Assembly (NCBI GenBank): GCA_009731375.1
Contig: BJOX01000057.1
Coordinates: 919,073-941,170, forward strand
DNA from: Paulinella micropora
Taxonomy: Eukaryota; Cercozoa; Imbricatea; Euglyphida
Direction: 5' to 3'
Length of the DNA stretch: 22,098 bases
Shown here in pieces: positions 7,361-17,364 of the stretch. The position numbers and the translations under genes are program-made. Below the pieces are notes generated by a model that was not told the DNA's origin, searched no databases, and saw only the letters and a program-made list of their open reading frames with translations. The stretch's first letter is position 1, and each line of letters begins with the position of its first letter.

Positions 7361-7662
7361 TGGAGCGTGACCTGTGCAAAGGATCGCAGAGGAGAACCTT
7401 CGTTAAAGTGCCCGGGGGTGAGGGGTCCACCTTAAGTGATCACATTACAGGAAAGTGCGCATTTTCAATTGTGTGGCTACAGCTGCCACGGATCACTGTA
7501 GACACTACCCACGACCTGCTTTGCTGGTGTCAGTACAGTGCAAGGGCAAGATGGGGGACAGGACAGAGAGCAAGACACCGAAGCGGCGCGGTACAGGATG
7601 CAGTGCGGGAGGGGCGAGCCTCCTAAAATTGTTGTGCTTTTGTCAGCTCGTTGACGTGGCCA

Positions 7663-7903
7663 GTTGTGTCGGACGTGGTGTCAGTTGGGATTGAGCACCC
7701 ACTACCACGGACACGACAACTAGCAAGGCCCGAGTACAAAGCAGTAGACCAGTTGTGCTTTCCCGTGGTGCCAGTCGGGATTGAGCACCCGCTACCACGT
7801 GACACAACAGTTTACCTTACAAAGTTATTGTTGAGCAGTAGGCCAGTTGTGCTTTGCCGTGGTAACTGGCGGGATTGAGCACCCCCGGCCCACGCGACAC
7901 AAT
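7663..7903 (+). repeat. Three tandem hairpin-forming units in the leader
   Basis: Units at 7663-7720, 7752-7808 and 7846-7903 (spacing 89 and 94). Each has the same plan: outer GTTGTG paired with CACAAC (variants in copies 1 and 3), inner CGTGGT paired with ACCACG (CGTGG/CCACG in copy 3), then GGG-ATTGAGCA-CCC at the tip. The pairing bases are kept while flanking bases vary. Confidence 0.75.
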
Positions 7904-8218
7904 AGCTTACCGTGGCAACAAAGTTATTGTCGCATTCGTACTGCATCATCGCATCTACTCCTTGTGTCGCTGTTGTGACTGTGTGAGGAGTGAGAGAGAG
8001 GCGTGGTGAGGTCGTGAGTTCTGAAGAACCGTGCATAGGACACGAAGAGAGGAGCGAAGGGTGAGTGTTTAGGTGGTTGTACCAAAACAACTACAAACCT
8101 AGGTAGGTTGAAGAACTGACTTTGCAAATAGAGCTGCTAGTAGGTGGAAAGCTATCATAGGTGGTAGTTGAGGTAGCCTCAGTGTAGTTTGAGCATTAGA
8201 GTCAGTGGTAACACACGT

Positions 8219-8224
<6 letters not shown>

Positions 8225-8276
<52 letters not shown>
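8225..8276 (+). repeat. (GA)n microsatellite in the leader
   Basis: About 26 GA units without interruption. Confidence 0.95.
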
Positions 8277-8278
<2 letters not shown>

Positions 8279-8498
8279 AAGGGTGGTGTGGACAAGCAAA
8301 ACACTATTCTGTGTAGTGTGTATGTGAGTCTCTGTTGTGCTCTCTGTGTGGGTGTGTGTGTGGTTGCTTGCCTGTGTCTGTGCCATCAGAACAGCGTAAG
8401 CATAGCGTGACCTATCTCTATTTGGCAAGTAGAGAGCATAGCTGTGTGCTGTGTGTAAGTGTGTGTGTGGAGCGTGTCGAGACTGACGGTGGTTAGAA

Positions 8499-10132
8499 AT
8501 GACTACGAGTAAGAAAGACAATAAGATTACGTTCACCGGCAAAGAGGCATGGATCCTATTGCATAGGCAGGTAGTGCAAAGCTGTAATGCTAAGGCCCCT
8601 AAGGAAGTGCTGCAGGGTGCTGACGCCACAAACAATATGTACATCGCGAAAACGTATTAGGGATACAGCTTAAGGGTAGAGAGGTGCCCCCCTTTATACT
8701 AGCTTGGGAAGAGATAGCAGAGTGGAATGATTGGGCTGACTTGGACGAAGAAGTAGTAAAGGAATACTTCGAGGACAAAGCCCAGGGTTCTACTCGCCTG
8801 TGGTCTATGCCCAACCCCAAACCGGAAGCTCCAAACCTTGAGGAGGCGTTAGGGGTAGAGGAAGACAAGGAAACCCCAGTCAAGCGTTACAAACCGGTTT
8901 TTGGCAGTCCGAAAGATAAACCAACCACTGAGACTGAAGAAGGAAAGGAGGAGGAGGAGGAAGATGAAGACCGGCACACCTCTGACCTCTACTCTAGTGG
9001 GTATGCTAGCACTGACAAACCTAGGCTGTCAACTGGCAAGGGCTCAGACTTAGAGGGCGACAGCAAGAGTGGGGCCTCCAGAGGACAGACGGACCCCTCT
9101 AAGGTCAAAACCCTACTAGGGGGTGCTGATCGTGCTGGCGCACTGACACGACAGGTGATAGCCTATGACGCTAGTGTACTTGCTGAGATGAGCAAGCAAA
9201 AAGAGAGGGTGTTCAATATCATCTATGACATGCTCGGTGGTGAGGCGAAAAGTCTAGTGCGTGACTTAGCTGATCCGGAGAAACTGATCTTTGGCCAAAA
9301 CCCTAAAGCATTGTGGGACAGATTGCTAGCCCGGTACAAGAAAGCCGACCCCTCTGATGTTCAGGACAAGGTGAAAGAACTGAATGACTTCCTCTTTACG
9401 AGTAAGCAACAGTACGTCGGTCAGTGTGTAGACTTGAACGCTAGGAGAGACTGGTTGGCTGATTATGGCCAAGCCCCAACCGATGACCGGATGCAACAAA
9501 TAGTGAAGGATGCGTTAGTGGGCCCAAAGCAATCTGACTCTAGGGTAAAGAAAGCTTGGCAAGTCTGGGTGGAAATGGCTGAACTGAATCGCAAGCAGTT
9601 CAAGTGGGACTTCGCCTCCTGGTGGAAGTTCGTGCAAGATCGTGCCCTGGAGCTAGACAAGAAGTTTGACCGGGCCAAAGTGACTAGTTCCACAGAGAAA
9701 GGTTTGTCAGCTCGCAAGGCCGGATAAGGGAAACCCAAGGACGAGTGCTGGCTCTTCAGCAAGGAAGGCAAATGCACTCGTGGGGCCTCTTGCCGCTACC
9801 TCCATGTGGGAGGGAAAGTGAGAGGGGTGTGTTTCTTGTGGGACAAACAGGGGGAGTGTAGATGGGCCGACAAATGTAGGTTTGAGCATGACCCCACTAA
9901 AGCCAAGAAGACCCCTCCCAAACCGGCAGACACCCCCAAGGGGGATAAAAGCAAGAAGAGCGAGAAGAGCAAAGGGCCAAAGTGCTTTAACTGCTTTGAA
10001 AAGGGGCACATCGCCGGTAAGTTCAGCAAGAAGTGCCGGTTGTGCGGGGGCAAGCACAAGTTGAGCAAGTGCCCGGACAAAAGCCGGAAGGAGAAGGGCG
10101 AGGCAGCAAAAGGCTCAAAAGGGGGGGAGTGA
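8499..10132 (+). pseudogene. gag: gag: capsid with two CCCH fingers and CCHC-type knuckles (broken)
   Basis: Structural Gag polyprotein of the copia element. The natural start is the ATG at 8499 (MTTSKKDNKITFTGKEAW). A one-base shift near 8650, in an A run, moves the frame to the long ORF that continues to 9727. The body has an acidic Glu/Asp tract (around 8937-8970) and then a helical UBN2-like capsid region (ALWDRLLARYKKADP, FASWWKFVQDRALELDKKF). After an in-frame TAA at 9725 the same frame continues with two CX8CX5CX3H zinc fingers (starting CWLFSKEGKC and CFLWDKQGEC), a Lys-rich spacer, a knuckle CFNC-FEKG-H whose last Cys is lost, and an intact CRLC-GGK-HKLSKC. It ends at TGA 10130-10132, where a G run shifts into the linker frame. 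Confidence 0.85.
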
Positions 10133-11350
10133 TAGCGATGACTCCGAGGATGACGAGCCGGGCGTAGCCTTAGCTCAGATGGTAAAGTTCCTAACCGGCA
10201 AGTCGAAAGACAAAGCCCTCATGGCTCCGGGGGGTGCAAACCTTCCCAAACCGGTCATACCACCGGAGGACGAGAACAGTCTTGAGATCTTGCTTGAGGA
10301 CGACGCCGACATAGATAAGATGAATGAGGGGCGGTGCCATGGAGTAGCGGAAGGAAAGTGCCGGTACGTGCCCAGGAGGTGAAGGGTACTCCCCTCCGTC
10401 CGGTAGCATCCAACCCCCCGTGCACGTGGAGAGAGTAAGGGTAGACCTAGCGGGGCGAGCGGGCCGTCAGCGGTACCTGCCCCGAAGGTTGAGATTGGTT
10501 CAAAGGCCGAGCCGGCTGAAGCTGGTAGTGGTATCATGAGCCAAAACCTGAAATCTTTACTCAAAGCAAAAAGAGAAAAGGTACATGGGGTGAAGGTGAG
10601 GCCCGGCCCGGAAGACTACCAACCCGATGGTTGGGCGGACGTGGAAGATGAGCCCCCGGAGATGCAGCCCGATGCCGATCCTTCTTCGGAATCCGACGGG
10701 GAAGGGGAGCGTGAAGGTGAAGAGTCCCCGGCTAGAGATGGGGACGTGGGTAGAGCTCCGGTAAGGATGCCGTCCCCCATAGGTCCCGACCCAGTGCTGA
10801 TGCAGACCACGGTGGTGGGGACGCTACCACCGGGACCGATAGCAATCCGGTGACTACGCCCTCCACCAGCCCAAGCAATAGGCGTAGGTCAGTGGGCGCC
10901 CGTGCGTTTGGCTTCCTTGAGACGGTCCGAGCCTCCGTGAGTGGGATGCCCTGGTTTGCGTCCCATGCTAAGACGGTACCCCCTGCAGACCGAAAGGTGA
11001 TTTCCCTGTTAACCCCCTACTACTAGTACCGGTCCGTCTACGGACCCTCAACCTTAGCTGAGCCTGATAGTCCTATCCGACTAGGTACCGGAGAGCGGGA
11101 GAGTCGACTCCGAGCTGTGGCGGAGCAGCAAGAGGAGATGCGCCGGTTGCATCGTCCGGCGTTGAGCGGTGAGGAAGAAAAAGATGAAGCCGACTTCCGG
11201 AACATGTGGGGAGAATGGACTAGGCTGTTGTACGACTGGGCGTACGAGCGAGTATCCCATGAACAAGCCTAGATGGCCGAAACATTGGGCCGTATAAGGA
11301 GCAGCAGCAAATAGTGCCGTCGGGTTTCAACTTCGTACTAAGCCGTTCAG
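10133..11350 (+). pseudogene. Acidic Gag-Pol linker (broken)
   Basis: Open segments in the element's coding strand lie between the knuckles and protease: SDSDDSEDDEPG and following to a TGA at 10380, a segment to about 10853 (SDGEGEREGEESPARDGDV and a Pro/Gly-rich part), then in another frame a Glu/Arg-rich helical stretch to 11272 (RAVAEQQEEMRRLHRP). Several stops and shifts interrupt it. I recognise no domain. Its length and acidity are unusual for copia Gag-Pol. Confidence 0.55.
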
Positions 11351-11363
11351 AGTCCGAGAAAGG

Positions 11364-11868
11364 GTGGTAGGCGGTGAGAGCGTACTAGAGAAGGAATACG
11401 CAAGTTTGCCGGAAGCCGAGGGAGAAGCTGACCCGGTTGACGACCTAGTTCGTTTCATGACCGAACGCGGATGGATGGGTAAGGGGATCCGGCTAGCAGA
11501 ACAAGCCCTCCTAGGACGGAGTGCACAAAGACCCCATGTTCGATTCGGGAGCTACGTTGCACTTTGTGCCGGCCGGAGCTGAACAACGCCTGTTCAGCAT
11601 TCAGCGAGGGATGAAACGGGTAGATACGGTCAATGGGGAGACCACCGTGACTAAGAAGGGCTCATGAGACATGACGACCGTGAACGGAAAGGGGGAAAAG
11701 AACAGGTCGCATCTAGGTAGTGTGTGGGTTAGCCCCAACATAGATGAAACCTTAGTCTCCGGGCCTCAGTTAGCTAAGGAAGGTTACAGTGTAGTTCTCA
11801 ACAAGAAGGGAGTAAGGCCCGGATACCGGACATTTCCCCAGAGCTTAAGGCCGGGGTCCTTTATCTAG
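11364..11868 (+). pseudogene. Aspartic protease (broken)
   Basis: The retroviral-type active-site motif DSGAT is at 11542-11556 in MFDSGATLHFVP. The upstream frame (EKEYASLPEAEGEADPVDDL...) is shifted relative to it near 11515. A TGA at 11665 interrupts, and the same frame resumes with VNGKGEKNRSHLGSVWVSPN and VSGPQLAKEGYSVVL, which fits the second half of a copia protease (Leu-Ser-x-x-Gln-Leu region). A further shift near 11820 leads into integrase. Confidence 0.8.
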
Positions 11869-11882
11869 ACTCCAAGGACAAA

Positions 11883-13126
11883 GTGTGGCGTTTCGTGACG
11901 TCCACCGACCAAGAGCTGGCTGCGGATAAGATTGAGGCTAGAGCTTTCTTTGGAAAGGAGATGGCTAAGGTCACGGAGTTGACTAGTGAACAACTTCATC
12001 AGAAGTTCGGAGGGCCGGAAGCGGCATGCAGCGCCTCATCAGTGAAGCGTATGGGATCAAGATATGACAAAACTCATGAGCAAGCGGTAAAAGAGTGTAA
12101 GGAGTGCCCAGCCGCCAAAGGGGGAAAAGTGAACCACCCGGCAAGCAACCAATTGACACAAGAAGGGAAGTTCGAAGCAGTGGCGTTCGACAAGTCCGGG
12201 TGCATACGCAAACCCCTCTATGGGGGTTTAGGTACTGCATGGTGGGAATCGAGACTAACACAGGGTATGCGTTTGGCCTCCTTCTAAATGATGGCACCGC
12301 GGCACCGCAAGTGCGCTTCATGCGGGAATGCATAAACTTCATTGAGGCGCAAAGCGGCACGAAGGTGAAGCAAGTCCGGGTAGACGGGGAGCATATCTCA
12401 GCTGACTTCAAGGAGCTGGTCCGGGACACGGGAGTGAGGAAGAGGATCAACACCCTCAACGAACACAACAAGAACGCCTATGCCGAAGTGTCCCAAGGTG
12501 ACTTTTGGCGCATAGCGCGCCATAACCTGGTTAGGGCTCAGCTACCCTATGAGCTCTTAGGATACGCGTGGCAGCACGCTATCCTCTTGCACAACCTTTC
12601 CCCGAAACGATCCGGTGGTGAGGTCCGGATGTTTGAGCTTATGTCCTGTGAAAGGAAGGTGAATTGGATAGCTTACCTTCATCCTTTTGGGTGTCTATGC
12701 CACATGGTCATCGAGGGCAGGTTAGGACATGACGAGAGCCGGACGCACATGGCCGCCTGGTTAGGGCTGATTTTGGAGTACTCCGCACACTTAATCCTGT
12801 GTGAAGGTAGGGTGTTCCCATGGCGAAACGTCAAGAACTTTGACGACAACCAGCCGGCCTGGCCCTTGTTGCAACCCCTCTGGGAGAAGAAGGGCCTGAG
12901 CTTGGAGCCGTTCAAGGAAGACCCGTTAGTGGAAGACGCCGACCTTGAGCAGCTGTTTGTCCCAAAGCCCCGGGTGGGAGGGACCGATCCCGGTGGAGGC
13001 AAGAAGACCCCGGATCAGGGGGAGCTTGACAGCTCTGATTCCGACGGCGAAGTGGAGGAAGCGACCTCTGAACAGGAAGCAGTGAAAGCCGAGAAAGGGC
13101 CCCCGAGCCCGACCCGGAAACAATAG
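11883..13126 (+). pseudogene. Integrase (broken by a frameshift)
   Basis: Inserts the DNA copy into the host genome. The N-terminal zinc-binding part is degenerate: LHQKFGG lacks the second His, but CKEC is present (around 12097-12108). The first catalytic Asp is probably in AFDKSG (12189). A frameshift near 12200 changes frame. The second Asp is in RVDGEHIS (12383) and the Glu is in NKNAYAEVSQ (12485), giving D-X33-E. Then WRIARHNLVRAQLP and the C-terminal FGCLCHMV follow. The tail is acidic and ends at TAG 13124. A normal copia integrase has D-X35-E, so the spacing is slightly short. Confidence 0.85.
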
Positions 13127-14420
13127 GGGAGTTGAAGGGAAGGTGGGTTGAGACCCCAGCCATTCAGTGGGGCTGGGCTTGGGCCAAGAAGACCTATGGG
13201 GTGGGTTTTCGGGACAAGGTCCGACGAGGTCAGGTGCAAGACGTGAGTGAACCCATATGGGTTAAGAAGCAGAAGAAGAACGGACCAGCCCACTGGGTTT
13301 GAGAATGACGACGCCCCAGACTGTATGTTGGACTCGGAGATCGTCAAGTACCTTGCCGACGGTCCGGAGACCGCACATGCCCCACGTTCACTAGACCGGT
13401 GAGTGAGAAGCAAGCTGATGAGCTAGGGTACTGGGACGACGCCCGAGCCGAAGAGATGGCTACGCTCTGGGAGAAAGGTTGCTTCCGGAGAGTCCGAGCC
13501 GACTTAGTAGACAAGAAAGACATTTGTGAAGGCCGGTTCGTTGATGCCACCAAAGAGGCAGGGGGAGAGATCCTGAAGTTCAAAAGCCGATGGACGGCCA
13601 AGGGATATTCCATGATACAGGGATGGCATTTTGGGAAACGTGATTTCCCAACCCCGTGTGCTCTTACCATCTTGATGCTTTTCGGCCTAACGGTGTTCTT
13701 TGGCTTAGTCTTGTCCAAGTGGGACGTTGGCACCGCATACACCGAGGCGTCTGCCGCTGAGCAAGGGTATCGCCCCAGTTACATCGTTCCGCCATTTGGT
13801 TAGAAGAGCCGGGGTATGTGTGGGAAATGCTTAAAGCTCTCTATGGCCGACCGGATGCGGGCCGCAAATGGTGGCGGTACAAGCTAGTCCCGTTCTTAGA
13901 AGGTTTGGGCTTTAAGGCTCATGTCGCTTTTCCTTGCTTCTTTTAGCGTTGGCTACCCGGTAAGGACAAACCGGACTTTGTGTTGGTGCACGTCGACGAC
14001 ATGATGGGAGCGTTCAGTGGTAAGGATGTAGAAGCGGAGTTCTCAGCTGCCGGTAAGAATGCCTTTAGGGTCTTTAAGCAAGAAGCACCGACAGGGGTGG
14101 TAGGCTTGAACATCGAAGATAAGGAAGACTGTCGGTTAGGCCGTACGATCAAGATCTCTCAGGAGGACTTTATCAAGGAGGCCGTTGAGAAGCTACAGTG
14201 CACCGGTCTAGCTACTGCCGATTCGCCGTGGTTGATGCCGGGAGTGCAAGCTGGTAAGCAATCCGTGTTAGAGCAGTTCTCGCCTCAGCATATCGTAGGT
14301 GTCCTCCTGTGGACACGCATTACTCGGCACGAGGTTTTGGGCCCACTAGGGGAGGTAGCCATCCATGCCTCGAAGCCGGAGCTATTCAATTTCCAGCAGG
14401 CCGAGCAAGTTGTGCGGTAC
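13127..14420 (+). pseudogene. Reverse transcriptase (broken)
   Basis: Copies element RNA to DNA. The N-terminal region is degenerate (13127-13398). Recognisable RT begins near 13399: ADELGYWDDARAEEMATLWE, KSRWTAKGYSMIQGW and the first catalytic Asp in KWDVGTAYTEA. A one-base shift at about 13800 is followed by EEPGYVWEMLKALYGRPDAG, a TAG at 13944-13946, then VLVHVDDMMGAF with the active-site pair Asp-Asp at 13995-14000. HVDD replaces the usual YVDD. LEQFSPQHIVGVLLWTR and VRYLSGTRTKGI mark the thumb and connection. Confidence 0.88.
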
Positions 14421-15101
14421 CTCAGTGGTACCCGCACCAAGGGTATTCGCTTTACCAAAGCGAACGGTACCCGCTTATTATCATGGGCCGATTCGAGGAC
14501 GCCAGAGGATCGCCGAGCGCAACTGGCGGGGTTCCATTTCTTTCTTGGCGGTTCGATACTGCCTTTCTGTCTCAAACGAAACGTGTCGGTGGCGCTTCCC
14601 GCGGACGCAGCTAGGCGTGGGCGCGTAGAGGAGAAGGCGAGGGCCGCGAGCGACGAGCTGGTGGCGGCGGCACCCGGGAGAGGGGATCCTCAAGTGGCGA
14701 CGGCTGGCGCGCGTCCGGTGCCTGTGGCCCCGGAAGCCTCCTCGTGCGAGGCTGAAGTATACGCCATGGTGGAAGCATACCAAGGCCAAGATAAAATCAT
14801 TAACTTTGTACAGGGCATCGCTGGGGGGCGTGTCGCCGACGCGCTGGGGCCGTACGGGTGGGGGCAGCCCCCCATCCTGTACGGCGACAACCAAGGCGCT
14901 CTGGATCTTTCTGATACAAATGTATTTTCTAGGAAGCTCGGGCACGTGGACCTGCGCTGCGCCATCGTGAACCAGAAGGTGGACGCTGGGCTCGTGGTGA
15001 ACGAGAAGGTGGCGTCGGGAGACAACATTGCCGACATCAACACAAAGCCGCAGCGTGGGGAGCCCTACCGTCGACGGGTGCGACCCGTCGCGTCGGACTA
15101 G
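14421..15101 (+). pseudogene. RNase H domain, open to the natural stop, with an Ala/Arg-rich insertion
   Basis: Removes the RNA strand during reverse transcription. Catalytic positions visible: the Asp in LLSWADSRTP, the Glu in SSCEAEVYAM and the Asp in LYGDNQGALDL; the end has KVASGDNIADINTKP, as in copia elements. The frame is open from the RT part to TAG 15099. Between KRNVSVALP and SSCEAEV (about 14604-14738) lie about 45 extra residues rich in Ala, Arg, Gly and Pro, encoded by very GC-rich DNA. This sits where other copia proteins have a direct junction. Confidence 0.85.
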
Positions 15102-15563
15102 ACCTGATCAGGCTCCCTCTTTCGATCTATCTGTCTGTCCATCTATCTGTATACTTTTCCCTCTATCACGGAGTGCGACTCTCCACTGCGGGCGGCGGTT
15201 TGGCGTGGCATGAGACTTTCTCCAACGATTGGGACTTCCTACTACGTGGACTTTGCGGGATAGGACTTTTGTTAGGTTCCCCGTAGTCCGGGGATAGATA
15301 TTAGAAATTAAATGACTAGATTGCCGAACTCCACAAGCTGTGGAGACGTAGGCTAGCACCTCTGCTTTCGCTTAGTCTTATTTTGTGCGCTGTTGTGCCT
15401 GTAGCGCTTTAGTTGATATAGTGCAGTTATATAGCCGAACTCCACTGGAGACGCCGTAGTAGGGTAGCTCACTTTGCCACCGCGCTTTGATCATTTTTTT
15501 CTAATCAGGCTAGTTGTTAGTAGCACTGTATGGTTGGACACTGACTCGTAAGGGAGTCTAATT
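15102..15563 (+). other. 3' untranslated part of the retrotransposon
   Basis: No ORF. A short TCTATCTGTC tract is at 15125-15150. Two related hairpins lie at 15323-15352 (gccgaactccacaagctgtg...) and 15433-15460 (agccgaactccactggagac), with stems CTCCAC/GTGGAG and CTCCA/TGGAG. Confidence 0.65.
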
Positions 15564-15572
15564 AAGGGGGAG
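15564..15572 (+). promoter_or_regulatory. Polypurine tract
   Basis: AAGGGGGAG directly adjoining the 3' LTR; the expected primer for plus-strand DNA synthesis. Its position supports the CATT start of the LTR. Confidence 0.85.
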
Positions 15573-15940
15573 CATTTGACAATTAATTAGACCCTTCCTC
15601 CCCAGCTATGTCCATATTGTTATTTTATACGTTAGCAATAGTATTCGTTACGTTCAAGTAGTAGTAGTATTATTAGTTATTAATACAGTCATTTAGAGTA
15701 CCTTTTCTGGTACTGGTGGCACTAGCTTTTTACCATTACTAGTATTGCTCATATCAGGCCGTTTCGTGGCCCGGTCATTTGCTGGAGGTACATCTTTTGT
15801 GTGACGTCGTCAGTTAGACTGGCGGGAATTGTTCAGTATTGTTAAATTCTTTTACGTGGAAGCAGTTGGCAGGTAGGAGGGGGACGCCCCAAGTTCCGGT
15901 CGCCGTTTGCAGAAGTCGCGAGGGTTTTCTCCCCGCAACG
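15573..15940 (+). repeat. 3' LTR
   Basis: 368 bp, begins CATTTGACAATTAATTAG immediately after the polypurine tract and ends CCCCGCAACG before TTATT. Compared with the 5' LTR it lacks an 8-bp stretch (catcgagt) and has an 8-bp insertion within a GTA-rich segment. Confidence 0.92.
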
Positions 15941-15945
15941 TTATT
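15941..15945 (+). repeat. Target site duplication, right
   Basis: TTATT directly after the 3' LTR; matches 6979-6983. Confidence 0.85.
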
Positions 15946-16799
15946 TAGCTACACTTCAACCACTTCTTATTCAAGTTGTACATATATATTCTCATCCTCC
16001 TGAACCTGACTCTTAATTATTAATATATAGAAAAGTGCATATCCGGGCCGCAAAATCTTCAAGCTGAGATCATCTGCCACAGCTTACAGGCTAAGTTAAG
16101 TTAACATGTCATCTTATCGAGTCGCAAAAGTTCAAGTCCTAGAAGTCACTTCACATGGCCAGTGCGAGTCTGGAAAAAGTTTAAATTTGACTTGTGAATT
16201 TTCAGATATTTTTATATACTTCTGAATTATGTAGGTTTCCATGATTACGCATGCTCATAAATCATACTTCACCGTCTCCGAACTTCAGCTGCAGGTTTGT
16301 GCATATCTTCTCATACTAGTTGTATCTCAGCTAGCACTGTACGTGCAAATTATTAATAGTACATCCTCAGATCCTTACCACTTCACTTCTCAGTAACTCT
16401 TACGCCGCTTCCCACTTATCCCTACGGTAGGCTAGTGGCAAGTATCCTATCATTCAAAGTTGCATATTGGTATATGAAAAAGTACTAGTATCCTACTGGT
16501 CATATAGCGCTACCTAAACGCTACTAGCGCTAGCTATAGAAGTTGAGCTTCGACCCAAATGCCCGTAACGCTTAAAAACATGTCACATATGTGTATGATG
16601 CATCATATCATTGGGGATAAATATCGACAAACATTTTCAGAACTTGTACACAGCAACCGAAAGCTGCCTGTATATTATATTATTATCCTATCTGAGCCAG
16701 GATGTATGCTGTATCGCCTCCTCAGCTGCTGTTTGATGTTGTCGACAGCAATCGACCTTCTTCACCACGGCTGGGAAGGGGAAAGGCAAAGACAGTGCT

Positions 16800-16852
16800 C
16801 ATCTTTTTTGCCTGTGCCTTCGTTAAAGGGAAAGGCACAGGCAAGAAAGATG
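16800..16852. repeat. Inverted repeat, 21-bp stem
   Basis: CATCTTTTTTGCCTGTGCC on the left pairs with GGCACAGGCAAGAAAGATG on the right; 20 of 21 positions match, with an 11-base loop. It could be a hairpin RNA or a small foldback; no further support. Confidence 0.7.
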
Positions 16853-17299
16853 AGAAGAAGACAGGAGGAAATAATGGCAAAAAGGAGAAAAACTACAAAC
16901 CCTCCGGAGGTAATGCGTAAGCATACAAGACATGTACCGTACTGATTTTTCGGGAAATGTGATAATAAAAGGACTTGTTAAATAAACAGAACAAAGCACA
17001 CATGAAAAGGCACGATCATAAGTACAGACGCATACGTATACACGTGCCTACTCTACACGCAACACACACATACTTGTGAATTATTATATATACAGGCAAT
17101 AGTAAGCGCAAAACGACGACCATGCCGTCATGCCCGCAGACTTGCACGGGCGGAAACGTGGTACGTATACGGTATGCACTGTGGCACAGGATCCGTTCCG
17201 CTGATACTGTGTGCCAGCAGCGTTACGGTCGCGATCGCGACCTCAGCACCAAACAAGGCCAGGATCTGCCACAAACGGACAAAAGCAAAGACAAGAGTG

Positions 17300-17364
17300 A
17301 TGGAAGGCGTTACTAGATAGCATGGATAATCACCAATTCCATGCTCCCTAGTAACGCCTTCCAT
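17300..17364. repeat. 65-bp foldback flanked by AGTG
   Basis: ATGGAAGGCGTTACTAG at the left end is perfectly inverted at the right end (17 bp), with an inner CATGGA/TCCATG stem. AGTG occurs directly outside both ends, like a short target duplication. It is much smaller than usual MITEs. Confidence 0.65.

Larger units (their letters stand above)
7361..8498 (+). other. Retrotransposon leader (about 1.1 kb, untranslated)
   Basis: No long ORF. It holds three hairpin repeats (7663-7903), a GA microsatellite (8225-8276) and GT-rich tracts at 8310-8370 and 8440-8470. The first ATG that opens gag is at 8499. In this element class the leader carries packaging, dimerisation or translation signals. Confidence 0.7.
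6984..15940 (+). mobile_element. Ty1/copia LTR retrotransposon, full length but inactivated (8957 bp)
   Basis: Two LTRs, a 5-bp target duplication (TTATT), PBS, PPT and the domain order Gag-protease-integrase-RT-RNase H, which is the copia order. All parts are on the + strand. At about 9 kb it is long for the superfamily (usually 4.5-6 kb); the extra length lies in a 1.1-kb leader, a 1.2-kb linker between Gag and protease and a 470-bp 3' untranslated part. LTRs differ at about 17 positions plus a few indels by eye (~95% identity). Frameshifts near 8650, 10120, 11515, 11820, 12200 and 13800 and stops at 9725, 11665 and 13944 show it is defective. It is inserted downstream of the SulP gene in the same orientation. 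Confidence 0.95.

Noticed and set aside
7663-7903. CRISPR-like repeats
   Set aside because: Only three units with variable sequence in a eukaryotic retrotransposon leader; the pattern is hairpin repeats.
13801-13803. Stop codon as the natural end of a separate RT protein
   Set aside because: RT sequence continues at once in the neighbouring frame, so it is a one-base frameshift.
16559-16945. Possible small Lys-rich protein
   Set aside because: Low complexity around the hairpin at 16800, several overlapping frames, no recognisable domain or context.
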